A stretch of DNA of 64,000 nt from contig NZ_CP027773.1 in the NCBI RefSeq assembly GCF_003019815.1, positions 62,001-126,000 of the forward strand, in the 5' to 3' direction. This document shows positions 1-7,350 of the stretch, piece after piece (the first letter of the stretch is position 1; each line of letters opens with the position of its first letter). Position numbers and translations under genes: made by a program. The DNA comes from Variovorax sp. PMC12 (GTDB lineage: Bacteria > Pseudomonadota > Gammaproteobacteria > Burkholderiales > Burkholderiaceae_C). Under the pieces are notes generated by a model that was given only the letters and a program-made list of their open reading frames with translations, was not told the origin of the DNA and did no database searches.

Positions 1-480
1 TTCGGCATGAAGGTGGTCTATCACAACCGCTCGAAGCTCGACGCCTCGCTCGAGGCCGAATGCAAGGCCAGCTACGTGAGCAAGGAAGAGCTGCTCAAGA
101 CCGCCGACCACGTGGTGCTGGTGGTGCCGTACTCGGCGGCTTCGCACCACACCATCGGCGCGGCGGAAATCGCGCTGATGAAGCCGACGGCCACGCTCGT
201 CAACATCGCGCGCGGCGGCATCGTGGACGACGCGGCGCTGGCTGTTGCATTGCGCGAAAAGCGCATCGCCGCCGCCGGCCTCGACGTGTTCGAGGGCGAG
301 CCCAAGGTCCATCCCGACCTGCTGACCGTGCCCAACGTGGTGCTCACGCCGCACATCGCCAGCGCCACCGTGCCCACGCGCCGCGCGATGGCCGACCTGG
401 CAGCCGACAACCTCATCGCCTACTTCGGCGGCAAGGGACCGCTGACGCCGGTCACGCCCGTGCCCGCCGCCGGCAAGTAA
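1..480 (+). CDS. 2-hydroxyacid dehydrogenase, C-terminal part (5' end outside window)
   Basis: The frame is open from the first base, so about the last 159 residues of an NAD(P)-dependent D-2-hydroxyacid dehydrogenase are present. The visible family signatures are NIARGGIVDD, the AGLDVFEGEP segment carrying the catalytic Glu, and LTPHIAS with the catalytic His. These enzymes interconvert 2-oxo and 2-hydroxy acids such as glyoxylate/glycolate or hydroxypyruvate/glycerate. The Met at base 7 lies inside the fold and is probably not the true start. The substrate cannot be told from this fragment; a GhrB-like glyoxylate/hydroxypyruvate reductase is my best guess. rmuC follows 24 bases later on the same strand. 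Confidence 0.88.
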   Translation, partial: FGMKVVYHNRSKLDASLEAECKASYVSKEELLKTADHVVLVVPYSAASHHTIGAAEIALMKPTATLVNIARGGIVDDAALAVALREKRIAAAGLDVFEGEPKVHPDLLTVPNVVLTPHIASATVPTRRAMADLAADNLIAYFGGKGPLTPVTPVPAAGK

Positions 481-504
481 GAAGCAAGAGGCGACAACCA
501 GACC

Positions 505-1872
505 TTGGACACTGCCCTTATCCTGATCGGACTGGCCGTACTCGCGGCCGTCCAGCTCGTGCTGCTGATCTGGCTGCTGGCCCGCCGGCAGCCCCCGGCC
601 GACCACGGCGACCTGCTGCGCGTGCTTGCCAACATCGGCTCGGCCAACGAGCGCACCGAACGCGAACTGCGCCGGGAAATCGCCGACAGCTCGCGCGGTG
701 CCCGCCAGGAAACCACGCAGGCCTTTGCCACCTTCCAGCGCGCTCTGGTGCAGCAGGGCGCCGAAGCCACACGCACCCAGAACGCGCAGCTCGATGCCTT
801 CTCGCTGCAGCTCGCGTCGCTGCAGAAGACGCTGGCCGACACGCTCAATACGCAACTGCAGGGCCTGAGCGAATCGAACGCACGCCGTCTTTCGGAGGTG
901 CGCGCGACCATGGAGTCCCAGCTCGCGCAGCTGCAGCAGACCAATGCCGCCAAGCTCGACGAGATGCGCAAGACCGTCGACGAGAAGCTGCAGAGCACGC
1001 TCGAAACCCGCCTGGGCGAAAGCTTCAAGCAGGTGGCCGACCGGCTCGAGCAGGTGCACAAGGGGCTCGGCGAAATGCAGACGCTGGCCGTCGGTGTCGG
1101 CAGCCTGCAGCGCGTGCTGACCAACGTGAAGACGCGCGGCGTGTTCGGCGAGGTGCAGCTCGAGGCCTTGCTCGAGCAGGTGCTCACGCCCGACCAGTTC
1201 GCCAAGCAGATCGAGACCAAGCCGCGCAGCGGGCAGCGCGTCGACTTTGCGATCCGCTTTCCGGGGCGTGGCGAGGAGGGCGCGCCCGTGTGGCTGCCGA
1301 TCGACGCCAAGTTCCCGCGCGACGACTACGAGCGCCTGATCGACGCGCACGAGCGTGCCGACGCGCCCGGCGCGGAGCTGGCCGCCAAGGCGCTGGAGGC
1401 GCGCATCCGTACCGAGGCCAAGTCGATCGCCGACAACTACCTCGCCGCGCCGCACACCACCGACTTCGCCATCCTCTTCCTGCCGGTCGAGAGCCTCTAC
1501 GCCGAGGTGCTGCGCCGCCCCGGACTGATGGACGCCATCCAGCGCCAGCACCGGGTGACGCTGGCCGGCCCGACCACCTTGCTCGCCATGCTCAACAGCC
1601 TGCACATGGGCTTTCGCACGCTCGCGCTGGAGCAGCAGGCCTCCGAGGTCTGGAAGGTGCTGGGCGCGGTCAAGACCGAATTCGAGCGCTACGGCGACTG
1701 GGTCGCGCGCATCAAGGAACAGGTGGCCAAGGCGTCGGACACGCTCGACAAGGCCGACACGCGCGCCAAGCAGATGCGCCTGGCATTGCGCAAGGTCGAG
1801 GCCCTGCCCGAGGCGCAGTCGCAGGCGCTGCTGCCGCCCACCGCCGACAGCGAGGGCGACGACACCCCGTGA
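505..1872 (+). CDS. rmuC: DNA recombination protein RmuC
   Basis: A 455-residue protein with the RmuC plan: an N-terminal membrane helix (about residues 4-25, LILIGLAVLAAVQLVLLIW), a long coiled coil rich in Gln, Ala, Glu and Leu (about 45-190), then the conserved nuclease-like domain with GVFGEVQLEALLEQ and LPIDAKFPRDDYERL. RmuC limits recombination between inverted repeats; the carboxylate and Lys in the IDAKFP segment fit a PD-(D/E)XK-type fold (family knowledge). The start is TTG at 505, because no ATG precedes the membrane helix. The stop TGA overlaps the GTG start of the next gene, suggesting coupled translation. Confidence 0.9.
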   Translation: MDTALILIGLAVLAAVQLVLLIWLLARRQPPADHGDLLRVLANIGSANERTERELRREIADSSRGARQETTQAFATFQRALVQQGAEATRTQNAQLDAFSLQLASLQKTLADTLNTQLQGLSESNARRLSEVRATMESQLAQLQQTNAAKLDEMRKTVDEKLQSTLETRLGESFKQVADRLEQVHKGLGEMQTLAVGVGSLQRVLTNVKTRGVFGEVQLEALLEQVLTPDQFAKQIETKPRSGQRVDFAIRFPGRGEEGAPVWLPIDAKFPRDDYERLIDAHERADAPGAELAAKALEARIRTEAKSIADNYLAAPHTTDFAILFLPVESLYAEVLRRPGLMDAIQRQHRVTLAGPTTLLAMLNSLHMGFRTLALEQQASEVWKVLGAVKTEFERYGDWVARIKEQVAKASDTLDKADTRAKQMRLALRKVEALPEAQSQALLPPTADSEGDDTP

Positions 1873-3032
1873 AAGGCTCCGAGCTTCTGCGCGTCATCGG
1901 CGCCCAGGTCTGCCTGCACGCCACCATGGCCGGCATGCGCCTCGCCACACCGCTGCTGGCGCTGCAGCAGGGCTACAGCGCGGCGGCGGTCGGCGTGCTG
2001 ATCTCGCTGTTCGCGCTGACCCAGGTGTTCCTGGCGTTGCCCGCGGGGCGCTTTGCCGACCGGCATGGCTTCAAGCGGCCGCTGTGGCTGTCGGTGATCG
2101 CGGCGGTGGTCGGCGCGGGGCTGGTGGTGGTGTTCCCCGTGTTCCCGGTGATGTGCCTGTCGGCCTTGCTGACCGGCGGCGCCACCGGCGCGACCGTCAT
2201 TGCGCTGCAGCGGCATGTGGGCCGCTCCGCCCATCACCCGACGCAGCTCAAGCGCGTGTTCAGCTGGCTCGCCATTGCGCCTGCGGCAGCCAATTTCGTC
2301 GGGCCTTTCCTGGCCGGCATGCTGATCGACCACGCAGGCCGCGCGCCGGCGGACATGCTGGCCTTCCGCGTCTGCTTCGCGGTGATGGCCGCGCTGCCGC
2401 TGGTCTGCTGGTTGCTCGCACGCGGCGCTCACGAGCCGCCGCCCACGCCGCCGCTGGCCGGTGCCGTGCCCACGCGCGCCTGGGACCTGCTGCGCGAGCC
2501 GATGTTCCGGCGCCTGCTCTTCGTGAACTGGCTGCAGTCGTCGAGCTGGGACGTGCACGCCTTCGTGCTGCCGGTGCTGGGGCACGACCGGGGCATCAGC
2601 GCTTCGGTGATCGGCTCGATCCTCGGCGCTTTCGCGGTCGCGGCGGCCGTCATTCGGGTGGTGCTGCCGGTGATCGCATCGCGCGCCTCGGAGCGCGGCG
2701 TGATCCTGAGCTCCACCGTGGTGACGGCGCTGGTGTTCGCGGTCTATCCGCTGCTCGACGCGGCCTGGGCCATGGGCGTGTGCTCGGTGATCCTGGGCTT
2801 TGCGCTGGGCGCCGTGCAGCCGATGGTGATGAGCATGCTGCACCAGATCACACCGCACACGCGGCACGGCGAGGCGCTGGGGCTGCGGCTGATGACCATC
2901 AACGCGTCGAGCGTGGCGATGCCGATGCTCTTCGGCTCGCTCGGCGCGCTGATCGGCATTGCCGGCGTGTTCTGGGTGGTCGGCGGCGTGCTGGCGCTGG
3001 GTGCGCGCGCCACCTGGGGCCTGAAGGCCTGA
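1869..3032 (+). CDS. MFS transporter
   Basis: A 387-residue, strongly hydrophobic protein with about 12 predicted membrane segments. The cytoplasmic loop after the second helix reads GRFADRHGFKRP, matching the MFS signature GRxADRxGRR. The substrate is not predictable; the general look is of a small drug or metabolite exporter. I chose the GTG at 1869 because it overlaps the rmuC stop and places the first helix near the N-terminus. A longer open frame that runs upstream through rmuC has no membrane-protein character and is a shadow. It converges on the LOG-family gene. Confidence 0.85.
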   Translation: MKGSELLRVIGAQVCLHATMAGMRLATPLLALQQGYSAAAVGVLISLFALTQVFLALPAGRFADRHGFKRPLWLSVIAAVVGAGLVVVFPVFPVMCLSALLTGGATGATVIALQRHVGRSAHHPTQLKRVFSWLAIAPAAANFVGPFLAGMLIDHAGRAPADMLAFRVCFAVMAALPLVCWLLARGAHEPPPTPPLAGAVPTRAWDLLREPMFRRLLFVNWLQSSSWDVHAFVLPVLGHDRGISASVIGSILGAFAVAAAVIRVVLPVIASRASERGVILSSTVVTALVFAVYPLLDAAWAMGVCSVILGFALGAVQPMVMSMLHQITPHTRHGEALGLRLMTINASSVAMPMLFGSLGALIGIAGVFWVVGGVLALGARATWGLKA

Positions 3033-3062
3033 GATGGCGCCGCCGCCTGCGGCGGACCCGGG

Positions 3063-3926
3063 TCAGAGCTTGTAGAAGCGCTTGATCGCGTTCCAGGCGT
3101 CGTCCGGCGCGTCGACGTACTCGAAGAGCTTCACGTCGCCCGGCGAAATGACGCCCTCGTCGACGAGGAAGTCGAAGTCGATCAGCCGCTTCCAGTAGTC
3201 CGAGCCGAACAGCACGATCGGCACCGGCTTCGACTTCTTGGTCTGCACCAGCGTGATCACCTCGAACAGCTCGTCGAGCGTGCCGAAGCCGCCCGGGAAT
3301 GCCACCAGCGCCTTCGCACGCATCATGAAATGCATCTTGCGGATCGCGAAGTAGTGGAACTTGAAGCTCAGCGCCGGCGTGACGTACGGATTGGCTTCCT
3401 CCTCCATCGGCAGCGCGATGGCCAGGCCGACCGAGAGGCCGCCGCCTTCATGCGCGCCGCGGTTGGCCGCCTGCATGATGCCGGGGCCGCCGCCGGTGCA
3501 GACGAACAGCTTGTCCTGCGGCTCCTTGTCGTTGCTGTACTGCGCGACCAGCTTGCCGAAGGCGCGTGCCTTCTCGTAGTAGTGCGAGTTGCGCGCGAGC
3601 CGGCGCCAGCGCTCGGAGGCGGCCGCATCGCCGGCCGCATCGGCCTGCGCGATCATGGCAGCGGCGTCTTCCTCGCTGCGGAAACGCGCGCTGCCGAACA
3701 CCACCACGGTGTTCTCGATGCCGTGGGCGCGCTGCTCGACGTCGGGCTTCATCAGCTCGAGCTGCATGCGGATGCCGCGGGTTTCGCGGCGCAGCAGGAA
3801 TTCGGGGTCGGCGAAGGCGATGCGCGAGGGATCGGGGTCGAGCGGGAGGCCCTGGTCGGCGTGGGACTGGAGCGTGGCCCAGGCGTCGGCCAGGCGTTTG
3901 TCGTGAAGATCGTGCGTGTTGTTCAT
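3063..3926 (-). CDS. LOG-family (TIGR00730) Rossmann-fold protein
   Basis: A 287-residue protein with the two LOG signatures: CTGGGPGIMQAANRGA for nucleotide binding, and AFPGGFGTLDELFE with the catalytic Glu. LOG enzymes hydrolyse nucleoside 5'-monophosphates to base plus ribose-5-phosphate; plant and some bacterial members activate cytokinins. The proteins were once called lysine decarboxylases because of the PGGxGTxxE motif. The start is the ATG at 3926 (MNNTHDL). It belongs to the larger LOG type with about 90 extra N-terminal residues, which are less often linked to cytokinin production. The gene stands alone, between the efp terminator and the convergent MFS gene. Confidence 0.88.
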   Translation of the reverse strand: MNNTHDLHDKRLADAWATLQSHADQGLPLDPDPSRIAFADPEFLLRRETRGIRMQLELMKPDVEQRAHGIENTVVVFGSARFRSEEDAAAMIAQADAAGDAAASERWRRLARNSHYYEKARAFGKLVAQYSNDKEPQDKLFVCTGGGPGIMQAANRGAHEGGGLSVGLAIALPMEEEANPYVTPALSFKFHYFAIRKMHFMMRAKALVAFPGGFGTLDELFEVITLVQTKKSKPVPIVLFGSDYWKRLIDFDFLVDEGVISPGDVKLFEYVDAPDDAWNAIKRFYKL

Positions 3927-3989
3927 GAAGAAACGGGACAGATGGACCTGCGTGATTGTGCAGCGTTGCAACCAGTGTGCCCGGAAACG

Positions 3990-4014
3990 AAAAAGGCTCC
4001 TTGCGGAGCCTTTC
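3990..4014 (-). terminator. Intrinsic terminator after efp
   Basis: A 9-bp perfect stem (3992-4000 with 4005-4013) closes a 4-base loop and runs into a T-stretch on the minus strand. It lies 33 bases beyond the efp stop codon. Confidence 0.8.
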
Positions 4015-4045
4015 TACAGGGTGGTGGTCGATCGGCCGGTGAGGC

Positions 4046-4600
4046 TCAGACGCGCTTGCGGTATTCGCCGGTGCGCGTGTCGATTTCGATCTTGTCGCCT
4101 TGCGAGACGAACAGCGGCACGGGCACTTCGAAGCCGGTGGCGATCTTGGCGGGCTTCATGACCTTGCCCGAGGTGTCGCCCTTGACGGCGGGTTCGGTCC
4201 AGGTGATTTCGCGCTCGACGCTGGTCGGCAGTTCGACCGAGATGGCCTTGCCGTCGTAGAACACCACTTCGACGGCCATGCCGTCTTCGAGGTAGTTCAG
4301 GGCGTCGCCCATGTTCTCGGCTTCGACTTCGTACTGGTTGTATTCGGCGTCCATGCAGACATACATGGGGTCGGCGAAGTAGGAGTAGGTGCACTCCTTC
4401 TTGTCCAGCACGATCTGGTCGATCTTGTCGTCGGCCTTGAAGACCACTTCGGTGTTGAAGTTGGCGATCAGGCTCTTCATCTTCATGCGCACGGTGGCGG
4501 AGTTGCGGCCGCCGCGGCTGTATTCGGTCTTGAGGACGACCATCGGGTCCTTGCCGTGCATGATGACGTTGCCGGCGCGGATTTCTTGAGCGATTTTCAT
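4046..4600 (-). CDS. efp: Translation elongation factor P
   Basis: A full-length 184-residue EF-P starting MKIAQEIRAGN. EF-P binds between the P and E sites of the ribosome and relieves stalling at polyproline. The tip of domain I reads YSRGGR, putting arginine at residue 32, the residue rhamnosylated by EarP in Pseudomonas, Neisseria and Burkholderiales; the E. coli-type protein has lysine there. The gene for that enzyme lies immediately upstream, so the modification route can be read from the locus. The start is ATG 4600; a longer in-frame extension lacks EF-P character. Polyproline clients are present in this window, for example TonB. Confidence 0.97.
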   Translation of the reverse strand: MKIAQEIRAGNVIMHGKDPMVVLKTEYSRGGRNSATVRMKMKSLIANFNTEVVFKADDKIDQIVLDKKECTYSYFADPMYVCMDAEYNQYEVEAENMGDALNYLEDGMAVEVVFYDGKAISVELPTSVEREITWTEPAVKGDTSGKVMKPAKIATGFEVPVPLFVSQGDKIEIDTRTGEYRKRV

Positions 4601-4669
4601 AACAGGGTCTCTGGATGTTGGCCGCTCGGTGCGCGGAGCCATCGACGGTATGTGCCGGTGTTGCTGGCC

Positions 4670-4689
4670 CCGCGGTACATGTCCCGCGG
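4670..4689. repeat. Near-perfect palindrome upstream of efp
   Basis: A 20-bp palindrome with CCGCGG arms around ACATGT and a single mismatched pair (4676/4683). It lies 69-89 bases before the efp start, in the 153-base gap after earP. It could be a protein operator or a leader hairpin; nothing in the sequence decides between them. Confidence 0.45.
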
Positions 4690-4753
4690 CAGGTTTAGCG
4701 GAGAGCATCACGGACCGAAGGAATCCGGGCCGAAATCCGCAAAGCCCGCTATT

Positions 4754-5824
4754 TTAGCTTTTTTGGCCGACCATTTCCTGCAGTTGCGTGACGAGATCGT
4801 CCTGCGCGAGCAGGCGCTCGCGGGCATTCCGGGCGGTTTCGCGCCACGGACCCTTCATTTCCAGCGGCGGCAACGGCCCGTCGCCGAAGCCGTTCCAGGC
4901 GTGGTGAAAAAGCCGCAGCGAGGGCGGGGCGCCCAGCCAGTCCAGCCAGGCGCCGAGCTTGACGTGGTGCGCGTCGTCATCCTGCGGGTAGATCTGCCAG
5001 ACCAGCGGCGCGCCCGCCCAGAGCCCGCGCACCAGCGAATCCTCGCCGCGCACGAAGTTCAGGTCGCATGCCCAGAGCAGGTGGTCGAAATCGGGCTGGG
5101 TGAGATAGGGCAGGTATGAAATTGATAGTGCGCCGCGCGCTTCTTCCGCGCCGAGCAGTGCCCTGACCGCCTGAGCGGCGCGCCCGGCCGTCACCAGCAG
5201 CCGCGTGTGTTCAGGGCCGTGCGCCAGTTGTGCCAGCAGCGCGGCCAGCGCCGGCGGCTCGTAGCAGAACAGCGACACGAGGCGCTCGCCGGCTTGCCAC
5301 GGAATCTGCCGTTCGGAAAGCCACCGTGTACGGTCGAACCCGGCCTGCCGCGCCACTAGGTCGGTCTCCCGGAGCAGGCCGCCGGTCGCGGGCGTGAAGC
5401 CAGGGTAGAAGAAGCGCTTGGTCAACCCTGCGCCCGGGCCACGGAATACCGGGGAGGGCAAGGCGTGCAGCCGTTCCACGTACGGCTCGGCCGACAGGTA
5501 TTCGAGATTGATCCAGGCCTTGCCCGGTGTTTCTGCAAAACGCGCGATCAGCTCCGGCGCCGGCTCGCAGCCGAAGGCCTCGACCAGCACATCGGGCGGG
5601 GGCTGCGCCACGGCTGCCTGCAGCGCGGCGGCGTCCAGCCAGTCGATCAACCGCACGCCTTCGTGTCCCGACGGCGCCATCCAGCGCAGCGCGGCCGCGT
5701 CGTCGATCCACAGCCGCACGCTTTGGCCGCGTACCGCCAGTTGGCAGGCCAGCCGCCAGCAGACGCCCAGGTCGCCGTGGTTGTCGATGACCCGGCAGAA
5801 GATGTCCCATTGCCTCGATTGCAT
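4754..5824 (-). CDS. earP: EF-P arginine 32 rhamnosyltransferase
   Basis: A 356-residue protein beginning MQSRQWDIFCRVIDNHGDLG, the characteristic EarP N-terminus. The two aspartates (D14 and D18) correspond to the catalytic D13 and D17 reported for Pseudomonas EarP. EarP is a cytosolic GT-B glycosyltransferase that moves rhamnose from dTDP-rhamnose to Arg32 of EF-P, giving an inverted linkage. The ATG at 5824 was chosen because the conserved motif begins right after it; the open frame upstream runs antisense to the M20 peptidase gene. It is co-oriented with efp (153-base gap). The dTDP-rhamnose synthesis genes are not in this window. Confidence 0.93.
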   Translation of the reverse strand: MQSRQWDIFCRVIDNHGDLGVCWRLACQLAVRGQSVRLWIDDAAALRWMAPSGHEGVRLIDWLDAAALQAAVAQPPPDVLVEAFGCEPAPELIARFAETPGKAWINLEYLSAEPYVERLHALPSPVFRGPGAGLTKRFFYPGFTPATGGLLRETDLVARQAGFDRTRWLSERQIPWQAGERLVSLFCYEPPALAALLAQLAHGPEHTRLLVTAGRAAQAVRALLGAEEARGALSISYLPYLTQPDFDHLLWACDLNFVRGEDSLVRGLWAGAPLVWQIYPQDDDAHHVKLGAWLDWLGAPPSLRLFHHAWNGFGDGPLPPLEMKGPWRETARNARERLLAQDDLVTQLQEMVGQKS

Positions 5825-5898
5825 AGGTCGCGAGTGTGCCCGTGTTCCGCGGCGTCGCTTGCTATGCTGGCCGGCACAACAACCACCGGAGAGAGACC

Positions 5899-7326
5899 AT
5901 GAGGATGCAGACCTTCCGCGTCGTGAAGACCGTGCTCGCCGCGTCGCTGGCCCTATGCGGCATGACCGCCGCGCTGGCGCAGACGCCAACGCCGCCGCCA
6001 TCGCTCACGCCGCAGCAGCAGCGCTTTCACGACATCTACAAGGAGCTGGTGGAAATCAACACCACCCATTCGGCGGGAGACAACACGGTGGCCGCGCGCG
6101 CCATGGAAAAGCGCCTGATCGAAGCGGGCTTCGCGCCGGGCGACATCCAAATCTTCGAGCCGTTCCCGAAGAAGGGCAACCTGGTGCTGCGCTTCAAGGG
6201 CGACGGCAGCAAGAAGCCGCTGCTCCTGCTGGCCCACATCGACGTGGTCGAGGCCCGCCGCGAAGACTGGAAGACCGATCCGTTCAAGCTGCAGGAAACC
6301 GGCGGCTACTTCACCGCGCGCGGCTCCATCGACGACAAGGCCATGGCCTCGGCGCTGGTGTCGGTGGTGGGGCAGCTCAAGCAGGAAGGCTTCAGGCCGA
6401 AGCGCGACATCATCCTCGCGCTGACCGCCGACGAAGAGCGCGGCGACGCGCTGAGCAACGGCGCCTTCTGGCTCATCAACAACAAGCCCGAACTGCTGCA
6501 GGCGGAGTTCGGCATCAACGAAGGCGGCGGCGGTGAACTGCGCGGCGGCAAGCCGAACCTGCACCGCATGCAGGTGGCCGAGAAGATGTACACCACCTAC
6601 ATGCTGGAAGTGCGAGACGTCGGCGGCCACAGCTCGGTGCCGACCAGGAGCAACCCGATCTACGCGCTGTCGGCGGGGCTGGAGCGGCTGGGCAATTTCA
6701 ATTTCCCGGTCAAGCTGGCCGATGTCACCAAGACCTACTTCGCGCGCAGCGCGCCGTTTGCCACCGGCCAACTGGCCGACGACATGCGCGCGGTGGGCGC
6801 TGGCAACCCCGACCCCTCGGTGATCGAGCGCATGTCGGCCAATCCGGCCTATAACGCGCAGTTCCGCACCACCTGCGTCGCGACGATGGTGCAGGCCGGC
6901 CACGCCGAGAACGCGCTGCCGCAGTCGGCCAAGGCCACGGTCAACTGCCGCATCCTGCCGCACGACGACCCCGACGAGGTCGAGCGCCTGCTGACCCAGG
7001 CGGTCGGCAACGACAAGATCGTGGTGCGCAACATGGGCAAGCCGCTGCGCAGCCCGGCTTCCCCGCTGAACGGCGACCTGGTCAAGACGGTGGAGTCGCT
7101 CACCCAGCAGATGTGGCCGGGCGTGCCCGTGGTACCGGCCATGAGCACCGGCGCCACCGACAGCCGCTTCATGCGCAATGCCGGCATCCCGATGTACGGC
7201 GTGACCGGCATGTTCCTGGAGCCCGCCGATGCGCGCGCCCACGGGCTGGACGAGCGCATAGAGATCCAGCGCCTGTACGACGGGCGCGAGTTCCTGTACC
7301 GGCTGGTCAGCGAACTCGCGAAGTAG
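5899..7326 (+). CDS. M20-family metallopeptidase, exported
   Basis: A 475-residue protein with a signal peptide (cleavage likely after ALA near residue 35, before QTPTPPP). M20 metal-binding motifs are visible: LLLLAHIDVVE, GSIDDKAMAS and TADEERGD, with the dimerisation domain between. M20 enzymes are di-zinc amidohydrolases or carboxypeptidases. The signal peptide points to a periplasmic role, perhaps peptide or acyl-amino-acid scavenging; the substrate is unknown. The ATG at 5899 follows a GGAGAGA ribosome-binding site. It diverges from earP and converges on the gamma-glutamyltransferase gene. Confidence 0.88.
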   Translation: MRMQTFRVVKTVLAASLALCGMTAALAQTPTPPPSLTPQQQRFHDIYKELVEINTTHSAGDNTVAARAMEKRLIEAGFAPGDIQIFEPFPKKGNLVLRFKGDGSKKPLLLLAHIDVVEARREDWKTDPFKLQETGGYFTARGSIDDKAMASALVSVVGQLKQEGFRPKRDIILALTADEERGDALSNGAFWLINNKPELLQAEFGINEGGGGELRGGKPNLHRMQVAEKMYTTYMLEVRDVGGHSSVPTRSNPIYALSAGLERLGNFNFPVKLADVTKTYFARSAPFATGQLADDMRAVGAGNPDPSVIERMSANPAYNAQFRTTCVATMVQAGHAENALPQSAKATVNCRILPHDDPDEVERLLTQAVGNDKIVVRNMGKPLRSPASPLNGDLVKTVESLTQQMWPGVPVVPAMSTGATDSRFMRNAGIPMYGVTGMFLEPADARAHGLDERIEIQRLYDGREFLYRLVSELAK

Positions 7327-7350
7327 GCCTACCCGGCGCTTTTCGGGGCG

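Noticed and set aside
60..1868. Open frame running into the MFS gene from base 60
   Set aside because: This stretch is a frameshadow of the dehydrogenase and rmuC; only from the GTG at 1869 does it encode an MFS protein.
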